From positions 31,242,501 to 31,306,500 of the forward strand of contig NC_050098.1 in NCBI RefSeq assembly GCF_902167145.1: a stretch of DNA of 64,000 nt, read 5' to 3'. A program made the translations under genes and the position numbers. Under the pieces are notes generated by a model. The model searched no databases. It saw only the letters and a list, made by a program, of their open reading frames with translations, and was not told the origin of the DNA. Below, one piece after another: positions 32,110 to 42,943 of the stretch. How positions within the stretch are numbered: position 1 is the stretch's first letter; each line of letters starts with the position of its first letter. The stretch is from Zea mays (lineage: Eukaryota > Streptophyta > Magnoliopsida > Poales > Poaceae).

Positions 32110-32855
32110 TAAAAGTCGTCTAGCGGGGGTGAATAGGCAAAACCTGAAATTTACAACTTTAAACACACACTATGCTCGGGGTTAGCGTTAAAAATAATTC
32201 GGAGTGCGTAAAATAGTTCTACTTGCTATGAGTTGATCAATCAGTACGGATAACTTTGGGCCAACTCAAATCAATATGAGCAAGGAAACTTTTAGAGAGA
32301 TGAAGGGAGGGGAAACAAATCGAGTGGAGATTAACACAAATGAACACGGTGATTTATTTATCGAGGTTCGGTTCCAAAGAACTTATTCCCGTTGAGTAGG
32401 CCACAAAGGTCGGGTCTATTCCAACCCTTTCCCTCTCTCAATCGGTCACACAGACCGGTCGAGGCTTCTCCTTAATCACTTGGGTCACTAAGACCCCACA
32501 AGGATCACCACACACTTAGGTGTCTCTTGCTAGCTTTACAAATAACTTAGAGGAATAAGAATGAGAATGAGAAAGCAATCCAAGAAACAAGAGCAACAAA
32601 AGAACACAAAACACCCTCTCTCAAGTCACTAAGCAATTGAGTTGATTTGGAGGCTTGGAGAGAATTTGATCTATTGATTGTGTCTTGGAGTGTAGTCTTT
32701 TGCTTTTTATTGAATGTTGGGGGTATTTATAGCCCTAACCACTATTCTAGTCATTGCTGACGATGGCGCACCGGACATGGAACTGTTCAGTGTCCGGTGC
32801 GTGCCACGTCAGCTGTCCATTGGGGTTTGGAGCGGTTGACCGTTGGAGTCCTTTA
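32110..32855 (-). repeat. Element K: older Opie/Ji-like LTR, split by element E
   Basis: It starts TAAAAGTCGTCTAG, a mutated form of the TGAAAGTCGCC end of D, and follows D's LTR in order through the leader region, the TATA box and the first palindromes. It is clearly more diverged. It stops after about two thirds of the LTR length at the TGTCACACCC end of E, with CTTTA (32851-32855) as E's expected duplication. It could be the 3' LTR of a minus-strand element or a solo LTR; the missing third should lie right of the window. Confidence 0.8.
32724..32731 (-). promoter_or_regulatory. TATA box, LTR K
   Basis: TATAAATA reads on the minus strand in the context GGGCTATAAATACCCCC. Confidence 0.6.
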
Positions 32856-35800
32856 TGTCACACCCGGTTTTGAAAGGTAAACCGAATGCGAACAATGTAC
32901 GTGCTAGGATCAGAACTCACATACACAACGATTACATAATTGGACATCATCACACAATGCTCGAAATAAATAGCAGAAAGGTACTTTAATTACATCAAGA
33001 TGTCCAAGACATCCACAGAGTCTAATACATATCCATAGTGTTCAACATTAATATCAAAGTGCGGAGAAACGAAACGTAGAAGATAAGCCTACACAGGCAG
33101 CTAACTGGGGGTTTGCCACTAAAGTAAACTAGAACTCGTCGTAGTCATGGAACTCCTCAAAGTCCTCTATGTTACCAACATCACCTCCTGAGCACTGAGT
33201 ACAGTGGGGACAACCTGGGGTGGGGTGGTTTGTAAAGCAAGGGTGAGTACACATCAACGTACTCAGCAAATGTCCTGTTTAGCTAAAGTGGACTAGCTGT
33301 ATGTGGAGTTAAGGTTAAGCAGTTGCTTTTAGTTGATCAAGTTTTATTATATAAATAGACCCAATTTTAATAATAAACCCAATTATTACCCAGGAGTACT
33401 CCATCCAAGAGGAAATACCAGAGATCAAAATTATAACCATCATTGCTAATCATCATCATCATAAAAGTAACCAAAGTTCTTCTAATCGAAGAGGATCCCA
33501 AGGCTGTTCTTAACCGTGAGCATGGCTGATATACCAGTTTCTAACACTCTGCAGAGGTTGCACACTTTACCCACAAGCCGTGATTCCCATTCTGCCCGGG
33601 GTTCTAGCCTCCCCATTGATCACTACCAAGGTGACCTAGCAGGGTCTCACTACGTAGCCTTTACAAAGATTCCCCAGAGGTCATAGCCGCCCATTAGGTT
33701 TCTCCGGTTTGATAAACACAGTACATCTCCTGAAAGGAAGGGTGACTAACAAAACCAAATCAAAGAACCTCTGCAACCAGCCTCGGTAGAGCAAGTAGTG
33801 TGCTCGGACCCCATTGACGGCCCTAAGGCGAAGCCAACTACTCCTCTAGTTCCTCTAATCAGCTAAGGGCGTCCCATTCCACCCTCATGGTTGCACTGTT
33901 ATCCCGGGTTGTCACTCCCCAATTAGGTCCTTACGGAGAGGTACTCAGGAAACAACCTGAGCCCCCTAAGGTAATCACAAGAACATCATCGGGATAACAT
34001 CATCGTATCATAAATAATCACATCATGTTCATTGATTAAGTTTAAGCAATAGCATAAGCTAACCATGATTAACCCAAAAAGGTAAACAAGGGTAAGGTAA
34101 ATACGGACTAGTCAATCCTTAAGTTTCAATAATGTAATGCGGGGCAGTGAATTATAAAGTAAAATAGGACATGATAGGTCTGAGGACACTTGCCTTCACC
34201 AGGTTGTTGCTCAGAGGGATCTTCGGCAACACACTCAGGAACCACGAGCTATTCGTTGTCTAAATAAAGCGATTATACATTCAATACATTTGGAAAGTAC
34301 AAATGAACAGCACATCAAACATGTACAAACATTGGAACACAACTCAAAAGATGTAGTATTAAATAAAGGAGAATGAGGTCAAGTTATAAAATAAACTAAT
34401 CCTAATTAGGAGTTGGTTACTCTCTAAGTGTTTGGAACATACCTCAAAAGGTAAAGTAGTAATTTAAACAAGAAAGAGATTAAATCATAAGATGGACTAA
34501 TTTCATTTAGGAATTTGACTATTCCTTAAGTGTTATCCATAATTACATAACCTAATTCTATTCATTTCATTGAGACCTAAAAGTTAAACCAAAAATGAAT
34601 TCATGTAATGCATGTCACTAATCTCACAAGATTAAATATATTTTAACTCCTAGGGCTTTCATTTTATTTATTTCATTAAATAAATAAATTAACATATACA
34701 TTAATCTTGTATCCTATGTGTAAAATTAAAGTTTATAGACTATAGTTGATCATAATTTATTTGAACAGAGAATAATTTTATGAACATCTTGCAATTTGAA
34801 CCACTAAATTTGGAGTTCATATGAAAAAAATATGGAATAAACAAGTTTTGAAGTTTAAAATATGAAATTAGGGCTAAATCTGTGATTAAATAAAAGCACA
34901 GGGGGCAATTTAAAATAAACCAGGGGTCTGTGCGCCAAAACCAGGACGGCGGCTTGATTTCCTAAAAGCCGAGGGCCTCTTAAGTAAAACTCACACGCGA
35001 AGGGGTACGGGGTAACTTCAAATGTCGGATTAGAGATCAACGGCCAGGATTAGATCGCGCGGGAGCGCGCGTGGGCGCGGGCGCGACGGTGATTGCAGAA
35101 CGGGCAGCGGCCGACGGTGAGCGGTGGCAGAGCTCTCTGTTCGCGCGGGCAGAGAGAGAGAGAGGGTGAGGGGGTTTGGCTGAGGGCGCAAGTGAGAGAG
35201 GGGAGGTGTGCGAGCAGGGCGCGGGGCTCAAAAGGGGCGCGGGCGTGGGGACGTGGCCGGAGAACGCGCGGACGTGGGCGCGTCCACGGCGGGGGATCAT
35301 GGGTGAGAGGTTAGGGACGCCTGACAGGTGGGGTCGGTGGGACAGAGAGGGAAGCAAGCGCGCGGGCGAGAGAAATGGCGCCGATAGGCCTGGCCCACGG
35401 GGCAGCGAGAGAGAGAGAGGGGTGGAGAGAGGGCGCGCTGGAGTTGGCGCCGACAGGTGGGGCCCGCCTGTCAGGCACCAAGGGCACGTGGGCACCCCTC
35501 GAGCTAGGCTTAGTGGGCCGACTTGGGCTGAATTAGATTTTCCATTTTCCAGGGAATTTCTAATTGCTTTTCTATTTATTTTCTCTAGGGTTTTTAATTC
35601 AAATTCAAATCAAGTTTCAAATTCAAACCAAATCAACCATGTGCAACAATTCAAAGAATATTTGGGGTTCAACATGATGCAACATTTCATGACTCACATG
35701 TTTTGCCAAAAATAAAGTAAATACTCTCTCACTAATTAGCTAACCCTAACCAAAAGAGAAAATGAGAGAGAGGAACTAGAGAGAGATGGACACTAGAGCG

Positions 35801-35876
35801 AGATAGAGAAGAATAACACCTGAATTTGGGTGATAATGAGAAACAAATTTTATACCCCCAAATTCAGGGTGTCACA
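32856..35876 (-). repeat. 3' LTR of element E (3,021 bp)
   Basis: Read on the minus strand it begins TGTGACACCCTG and ends CCGGGTGTGACA. Directly upstream (minus strand) is a purine run TTTTAAGGAGGACAGG that serves as polypurine tract. Like A, it has a GC-rich band (about 35030-35500, including a GA-repeat at 35151-35165), an AT-rich band, and a mixed band holding the block shared with A. A GTGAGT donor-like site is at 34994-34989. Confidence 0.93.
33129..34259 (-). pseudogene. Remnant of the spliced small ORF in LTR E
   Basis: Proposed exons on the minus strand are 34259-34194 (66 bp, the same length as in A) and 33214-33129. The first begins after TTTATTTAG, encodes an acidic stretch (VVPECVAEDPSEQQPGE) and ends at GAAG|GCAAGT. 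The second begins after CCACCCCACCCCAG and encodes a Cys-containing start (CPHCTQCSGGDV) and an acidic aromatic tail (EDFEEFHDYDEF) before TAG at 33131-33129. The 979-bp intron and phase 1 junctions match A and C. A TAG at 34251-34249 breaks exon 2, in line with other TAG changes in this element. No ATG-bearing first exon was found. Confidence 0.4.
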
Positions 35877-35912
35877 GACCTGTCCTCCTTAAAAGAATCT
35901 CGCCCTCGAGAT

Positions 35913-36958
35913 TCAGGGTTGGATAGCAAAGAGTTCGGGGTACTTGGCTCTCATATCATCTTCTCTTTCCCATGTTGCTTCTTCTTCTGAGTGATGGCCC
36001 CATTTGACTTTGCACATCCTGATGGTGTTCCTCCGAGTGACCCAATCTGTTGTCTCCAGAATCAGCGTTGGCTTCTCAATGTATGTCAGATCTTCCTGAA
36101 CTTCAAGGTCTTCCGTTGGCAACTGCTCTTCTGGTACTCGCAAGCATTTCTTCAACTGAGACACGTGAAACACATCGTGCACTGTGGACAAATTTTCTGG
36201 TAAGCTGAGTTGATAAGCCACTTCTCCACGTCTTGCTTGAATATGATACGACCCGATATAGCGAGGTGCTAGCTTGCCTTTGACTCCAAACCTTTTGGTT
36301 CCTCTAATGGGTGACACTTTCAAGTAGACATAGTCTCCCACTTCAAAACTAAGTTCCCTTCTTCTGGTGTCAGCATAGCTTCGCTGCCTAGACTGTGCTG
36401 CCTTCAGATTTTCCTGGACCATCCTGATATTCTCGTCGGCTTCAAACAAAATCTCAAGTGAATTTCAAGCTCTCAACCTAACTTGTCTTGCAAAGCACAA
36501 GCTCTCAACATATCCTCAAGAATCTGGTTTCTTCTCTCAGTCTGACCATCTGTCTGTGGGTGGTAAGCTGAACTGAATTTCAAGTGAGTACCCAAAGCTT
36601 CATGTAGCTGCTACCAAAAGTGAGAGGTAAACTGGGTGCCTCTGTCCGATACTATCTTCTTTGGAATGCCATGCAAGCACACAATCCGAGACATGTATAT
36701 TTCTGCCAACACCGCACTGTTATAGGTGGTCTTGACTGGTATGAAATGGGCCGCCTTTGTTAAACGGTCCACTACTACTCAGATGGAGTCGTAACTAGCT
36801 CGAGTGCGGGGCAGACCGACTATAAAGTCCATCCCAATCTCATCCCATTTCCACTGCGGAATTTGCAACAGCTGCAACAAACCTGCGGGTCTCTGATGTT
36901 CTACCTTGATCCTCTGACAACTGTCGCATCTGGCCACATACTATGCTATCTCTTTTTC
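35913..36958 (-). pseudogene. Element E: integrase with chromodomain, interrupted
   Basis: On the minus strand it follows RNase H in the -1 frame. It starts [15 protein letters not shown], with TAG at 36943-36941, then the core [16 protein letters not shown] and a region with further frame changes. The last 178 codons are open (36449-35913): [48 protein letters not shown] and a chromodomain-like end ([18 protein letters not shown]). Domain order is the same as in C. Confidence 0.85.
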
Positions 36959-38570
36959 ATACCGTACCACCAGAATCTCTTTTTTAGGTCTTGGTACATT
37001 TTCTCGCTACCAGGGTATATAGAATATGCTGTCTCATGAGCTTCCTTGAGAATCAGTTCCCGGATCGATTTGATGTCGGGAACGCACAACCTATCCTTGA
37101 ACCATACCACTCCTTCGGCATCTTCATGGAAATCTGGACCTTTCCCATCGATGATTAGCTGCCGGATCTCGTTGATCTTCTCGTCATCCTTCTGGCCTTT
37201 CCTGATGTCTTGCTCTAGGGTGGGTTCTAGCTCAATTGTCACTCCTTGAGTGTTGTTCAGAAATCCGAGACTCAATCTGTCGAATTCCTTTGCTAGCTCG
37301 AACGACATCGGGTGAGCGGCCAACATATTGACTTGACTCTTTCTGCTAAGAGCATTTGCAACCACATTTGCTTTGCCTGGGTGAAAATGAATCTCTAGCT
37401 CATAGTCTTTGATCAATTCTAGCCATCTTCGCTGCCTCATGTTTAACTCTAACTGAGTGAATATGTACTTGAGGCTCTTGTGGTCCGTGTAGATATCACA
37501 CTTCTGCCCATAAAGATAATGTCTCCAGGTCTTCAGTGCATGAACCACTACTACTAGCTCCAGATCATGAGTGGGGTAATTCTTCTCATGAACTTTCAAT
37601 TGTCGGGACGAGTATGCTACTACTTTCCCTTCCTGCATTAACACGCATCCCAGTCTAGTGTACGAAGCATCGCAATATACTGAGAATGGCTTGTGAACAT
37701 CTGGCAGAACCAATATCGGTGCTGTTGTCAACTTCTGCTTCAACATCTCAAATGATTCTTGGCACGCTGGGGTCCGCTTGAACTCAACCTTCTTTGCTAG
37801 CAAGACTGTTATTGGTCTGGCAATCTTGTAGAAACCCTCAATGAAACGTCGATAGTAACCAGCCATTCCAATGAAACTCTTGATTCCTCGGGCATCTTTT
37901 GGTGCTTTCCAGTCTAGAATCGCTGCTACCTTCTTTGGATCCACAGCTAGTCCATCTCGGTTTATTATGTGACCCAAGAATAGAACTTCGCTGATCCAGA
38001 ACTCGCACTTGCTAAGCTTGGCATACAACTGGCAATCTCGTAGCCTCTGAAGTACTTTCCTCAAATGTTCCTCACGCTCTTGCTCATTCTGGGAATAGAT
38101 AAGAATATCATCAATGAACACCACTATGAACTTGTCGAGGTTGTCCATGAACACACTGTTCATCAGGTACATGAAGTAAGCTGGCGCGTTCGTCAATCCG
38201 AATGACATAACCATGAACTCATATAGTCCATACTTGGTGATGAATGCGGTCTTAGGTATATCTGAAGGTCGGATTCTGAGCTGATGGTAACTTGACCTCA
38301 GATCTATCTTTGAGAACACACTGGCTCCTCTCAACTGATCAAATAGGTCTTCAATTCGAGGCAGAGGATACTTGTTCTTGACAGTGACTTAATTCAAAGC
38401 TCTGTAATCAATGCACATCCTCTTCGTGCCATCCTTCTTCTCCACAAATAACACTGGGGCTACCCAAGCTGAGGTACTTGGTCTGATATAACCTTTCTCC
38501 AACAACTCATCAATTTGCTTCTTGAGTTCCACCAACTCTGGTCCGGACACTCAATAGGCTCTCTTGGAAA
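36946..38570 (-). pseudogene. Element E: reverse transcriptase and RNase H, interrupted at the start
   Basis: The first RT blocks ([15 protein letters not shown]) lie near 38510-38450. A TAA at 38391-38389 follows the ALN of the CIDYRALN block. From 38334 to 36946, 462 codons are open: [28 protein letters not shown], the catalytic [11 protein letters not shown], then RNase H ([33 protein letters not shown]). The frame closes MKKR with TAG at 36948-36946, at exactly the position where C closes MKRR, and integrase continues in the -1 frame. Confidence 0.9.
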
Positions 38571-38579
38571 TAGGGGCGG

Positions 38580-40355
38580 TGCCTGGGATAAGCTCTATGG
38601 CAAAAATTCAACTTTCCTTTCAGGTGGCATGCCTGGTAACTCCTCAGAGAATACATCAGGGAATTCTGACACAATTCTAATTGCCTCAATCGAATTGGAC
38701 TCTTTATCATCTACTAATAAATGGTGACAGGCTCCTACTTCTAGTTCAGATAAGTACAGCTTGGTTACTACTTCCTTTCTAGATGGAGACACCAACTTAA
38801 TTGTTCTCTTATCACAACTGACAGTGGCTTGATTTCTGTGTAGCCAATTCATCCCTAGGATGACATCTAACCCTTGAGTTCCCATTACTACTAGGCTAGC
38901 AAGGAAGTCTATCCCCCCTTATTTCAATCCTTAGATTCGGACAAATCCTATCGGACTGAACTTTTCCCTCAACTGAATTAACTCTTAAAGGCAGGATCAT
39001 TAGTTCTATGGGGATGTTATGTGATTCTACCCAAGATGCATAAACAAAAGAATGCGTGGCACCAGTATCAAATAGTACTTTTGCTAGGTAGGATTCGACT
39101 AGAAACATACCTACTGCCACGTCTTGAGCATCCTGGATTGCCTCGGCCTCCAGGTGGTTCACCTTTCCACGGTTGTAGGCCTGACCACGGACTCTTGGTG
39201 CTTGATGTGGTGCTCCTTGTCTTGCTGGGGCATTGACTGCTAGCGGCGGCTGAGCTGCTTTCTTTGGACAGTTCTTTGCCGAGTGGTTTTGTTCTCCACA
39301 GTAGAAGCATGCACGACCTCCTACTTGCGCTGGGGCTGCTTGGCCATTATGGTTAGGTGTTGGGGCAGGAAGGCGAGCTATCTGGTTGTTCTAACGCTGG
39401 TACTGATTTCCTCCAGGTTGGGTGCTCTAATGGTACTGCTGCTGCTGCTGAGGAAATTGCCTCTGGTACTGGTGCTGATGCTGGCGCTGGTGCTGGTGAC
39501 CTTGCTTGAATTGCTGGGGTGAGTTGCCTGAGTAGTGGGGTCGGCTGCTACTCCCGGCCTGAGGACCACCAATCTTGCGCTTCCTATCCTCCATCTCCCA
39601 ACGCTTCCTTTCAGTCATGATTGCCCTGTCAATCAAATGCTGGAAGGTGGGGAAAGTGTGGTTCATGAGCTGGTAGTGGAGGGGATCAACCAATCCTCTC
39701 AGAAAGCGGTACTGCCTCTTGGCACCCGTGTTGATGTCTTCTAGGGCGTAACGTGACAACTACAGAAACTTATCCCTGTACTCACTGACGGACAGGGGAC
39801 CTTGCTTCAGGGCGAGAAACTCCTCCTTCCTCACTATCATCAGTCCCTTGGGCACATGGTAGCGACGAAAGTTGTCCCTGAACTCCTCCCAAGTGATGGC
39901 TTCAGGGTTGGCATGGGTGGCGAGGTAAGACTCCCACCAAGACTATGCTGCTCCCCTCAGCTGTCGGGGACCATACAACACCTTCTCACGGTTGTTGCAC
40001 TGAGCAGTGTGCAACTCACGCTCCACGGTACGCAGCCAATCTTCCGCGTCCATGGGATCAATAGAGTGGGCAAAGACAGGGGGATGGCCCCTCATGAACT
40101 TTGCCCGCTTGTCTCTGGCACTTGTGGCATCTGAACTTGCACTAGAGGCTGAGGTGGGGGTGGCTGCTGCTGCACCTGCTGCATCGCTGCTAAGGTCTGA
40201 CCAATTGCCTGAACTGCCTGAGTTTGCATCATGAACATCTGCTCGACTGTCATCGGGGGTGGCGGTGGCAACTACTGCTGTTGGGCTGCATCCTCCTAGG
40301 GTGCCTGTTGTTCCGGCTGAGCACGCCTCGCACCTCTGCGCCTGTTCTCAGACAT
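38580..40355 (-). pseudogene. Element E: gag and aspartic protease with several stops
   Basis: Gag starts at ATG 40355 (MSENRRRG) with a Gln/Pro-rich region. It contains a gag core (SWWESYLATHANPEAITWEE) preceded by TAG at 39945-39943, and YALEDINTGAKRQYRFLRGL preceded by TAG at 39762-39760. A long Gln/His-rich tract (39560-39420) leads to the knuckle CFYCGEQNHSAKNC near 39300-39260. The protease site is VLFDTGATHSFVYAS (near 39090-39045). Homology continues to the RT entry. At the site where C has its gag frameshift, E stays in frame. Confidence 0.88.
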
Positions 40356-40706
40356 CTGTAGAAACCACACACATATCAGATCTTACTTTGCAGTCTTTCA
40401 GCATAAGAAAAAATATACAGAAATCTTCGTAGCATTGAACAATTGATCATCTTCACTGACAACTTCTCAGATAAAGAGGAAAGTGGAAATAAATGAATTA
40501 CCCAACTAAATAACTGACTATATTAATAACTACACCAAGTTGCAGCGGATACCCACACCTTGATGACAATCATTACAAAGATCCAACTTCATTACATGTC
40601 CGTCATAACAAGCAATCCAACCTATGATAATCAAACTAACTCTAACTAAGACTGACTAGACTAAGACACTGAATTAAGCATTATTACAGACTTCGATTTC
40701 GTCGAT

Positions 40707-41528
40707 CTATGGATCTAAATCTATCTGAGTCCTGCAGTCTAGGGTACCATAGTCGAAGCAACCATGGGGCGGTGAGCGGTAAGGGTGCTGAATCCCGACA
40801 GGGGTGGGAGAACCACCATCTAGATAGTGGTGTGTTGCGCACTCAGCACGCAATTCCGCAACCTCCACCCGAACCTTGTCCAACTCGTCAAGGGCGTGGT
40901 CCAACTCTGTGTTGAGCACGGGGGCCAGGTTGACCATGTTGTTCAGCCTGGGATTGCCCTCACCAACTGGCGAGACAATCACACCTCCAGCACTGCTGGT
41001 CGAACGGCGAGGGTAGTACTTCAGGTCAAGGTCGTCAGCTACCCCACTGAACAACGAGCAATACTGAGAAAGTGCCCATCGTGCTGCATCTTGCATGGCT
41101 GCCTCGGCAGTATCCCTCTCAGTAATAGAATAGTGCTCTGAGAAGGCCTCTGCACCCCAGAGATCATCGTCCGGACGACGCACCAAGCAAGTAGCCTCCC
41201 ACTGGTCTGGGTATAACCCGCGACGATGCTAGTAGACTACACAACGGTACTCGATGGACCAAGTGTGTTGGTCGAAGGCCCGACGCAACAGGGTGTCGAG
41301 AGCATCGTGGAAGTGACACCCGAGAGCGGCATCACAAGTGATGGGTCTAGCGATCCACCCCTCCGGCTCCGGCTCCTCCGAGCGGTCCGTGTCGTGGCTC
41401 AAACTACCACCGGCGTTGTCATCGTCTCCGTCTCCGTCAGGGTCTCCTCCAGCAGTCGGGATGCCCTGTGGTGGTGCAGGGGGCATCTCTGGCTGAGGTG
41501 CTGGGGAAGGCGGTTTCTCAGACTCCAC
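40707..41528 (-). pseudogene. Element E: pre-gag ORF remnant
   Basis: Two open segments lie in the same frame, 41528-41232 and 41228-40707, separated by one TAG at 41231-41229. The first is Pro-rich and acidic. The second contains SITERDTAEAAMQDAARWAL, comparable to the DDTVEAAAMKTL region of the intact C ORF, and ends with a heptad-like stretch (LDHALDELDKVRVEVAELRA) comparable to C's coiled coil. Position (between leader and gag), order of parts and length agree with C, so I regard them as distant homologues. Function is unknown. The interval 40356-40706 between this ORF and gag holds nothing I can name. Confidence 0.55.
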
Positions 41529-41907
41529 CTCCTGCTGAGGCGAGGGGGAAGAGTCCTGCTGCTCCTGCTCCTGGCGTCAGCGCTCCTGCTCCTCGTGCAG
41601 GCGACAATGCAGTCTCTCCAGGTGACTGGACTGACCTGGCACCGTATGACGCAGTGGACGCTCCGCCAGGAGAGAAAGCAAAAAGGGGATCACAGACTTA
41701 CGTGCAGTGTGAAAGGGAAATTGGGTCAAACCTTTTCTTAAATGATTTTGGTGGTTGAAATGCCCAACACAAAAAATTGGACTAACTAGTTTGCTCTAGA
41801 TTATATATTCTACAGGTGCCAAAGGTTCAACACAAACCAATAAAAAGATCTAAGTTAGGGTTCAAAAGAAAGGAGCAAAAGAAACCGAAGAGAACCCTGG
41901 TCTGGTG

Positions 41908-42278
41908 CACCGGACAGTGTCTGGTGCCCCACTGGACAGTGTCCGGTGCACCAGGGACCGAACAGGCTGAACTCTTCACCTTCGGGTTTCTGGAGAGCCG
42001 CTCCGCTATAATTCACTGGACTGTCCGGTGTGCCAGCGGAGCAACGGCTAAGAAGCGCAACGGTCGACTCCAACGGTCGCATGCAAACGTGAACAGTGCG
42101 CGGACAGTTCGCGCAGAATCAGAGCAGCGCCAGAAGGCGCACCGGACAGTGAACAATGGCTGTCCGGTGTCCTAAGCTGACAGAGCTCCAACGGTCGAAA
42201 CCGTCAGAACCCTAACGGTTGGGTGACGTGGCTGGCACACCGGACAGTGTCCGGTGGTGCACCGGACTGTCCGGTGCG
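41908..42278. repeat. Palindrome cluster CACCGGAC-GTCCGGTG in LTR F
   Basis: Copies and near copies occur at about 41910-41927, 41930-41949, 42017-42030, 42138-42168 and 42238-42277, all upstream of the TATA box. Confidence 0.8.
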
Positions 42279-42323
42279 CCCATCGACAACAGCCCTCCCA
42301 ACGGCTGTTTTGGTGGTTGGGGC

Positions 42324-42331
42324 TATAAATA
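42324..42331 (+). promoter_or_regulatory. TATA box, LTR of element F
   Basis: TATAAATA within GGGGCTATAAATACCCCC, the same core as in D and K. Confidence 0.78.
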
Positions 42332-42897
42332 CCCCCAACCACCACTATTATAGGCATCCAAGTTTTTCATACTTCACATTCAATACAAGAGCCGGTGCAA
42401 TCAATACAAGACACAATTCAATAGAATCAAAGCCTCTCCAAGTCCCAAATCCACTCCAAACAAATAGTGACTAGAGAGAGAGTTTTGTTCGTGTTCTTTG
42501 AGCTCTTGTTCTTGGATCGCTTTCTTCTTCCCCATTCTTGTTCTTCAAAGCACTTGTAATCAAAGCAAGAGACACCAAGTTGTGGTGGTCCTTGTGAGGG
42601 GTCTAGGTGACCCGTTTGATTAAGGAGAAAACTCACTCGATCTAGGTGACTGTTTTAGAGAGGGAAAGGGTTGAAAGAGACCCGGTCTTTGTGACCACCT
42701 CAACGGGGACTAGGTTTGCAAGAACCAAACCTCGATAAAACAAATCACCATGTCATCCGCTTCATTTGCTTGTGATTTGTTTTCTCTCTCTCTTTCAGAC
42801 TCAGTTTTGTTTCTAACGCTAACTCTGGCTTGTAGATTATCTTTTAAGTTATAAATTTCAGATTTGCCTATTCAACCCCCTCTAGGCGACTATCAAT

Positions 42898-42909
42898 TGG
42901 TATCAGAGC
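42898..42909 (+). other. Primer-binding site of element F (initiator tRNA-Met)
   Basis: TGGTATCAGAGC, a perfect match, two bases after the LTR end. Confidence 0.92.
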
Positions 42910-42943
42910 CTGGTACTTCATTAGAGTCTAACAACTCGAAGTG

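Larger units (their letters stand above)
32856..41709 (-). mobile_element. Element E: decayed Tekay-like chromovirus retrotransposon, 5' end outside
   Basis: Minus-strand order from the right: pre-gag ORF remnant (41528-40707), gag-protease (40355-38580), RT-RNase H (about 38570-36946), integrase-chromodomain (about 36958-35913), polypurine tract and 3' LTR (35876-32856). Element F interrupts it at 41709/41710 within the leader or pre-gag region, so the 5' LTR should lie right of the window. Element A is its closest relative here, judged by the shared LTR block and LTR ends. Many single stops of the CAG-to-TAG kind show that it is old. Confidence 0.9.
41710..42895 (+). repeat. 5' LTR of element F (1,186 bp)
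   Basis: It begins TGAAAGGGAAA and ends CGACTATCA, with the primer site right after it. It is collinear with the LTR of D on the opposite strand. Confidence 0.93.

Noticed and set aside
32110..32855. K as a continuation of the LTR of D
   Set aside because: K repeats the same LTR order from its beginning, is more diverged, and a complete LTR D with proper ends precedes it.
35037..35495. 152-codon minus-strand Ser/Pro/Leu-rich ORF in LTR E
   Set aside because: Low-complexity composition follows the CT-rich strand of this LTR band; no counterpart is seen in A or C and it does not join in phase to the proposed exons.
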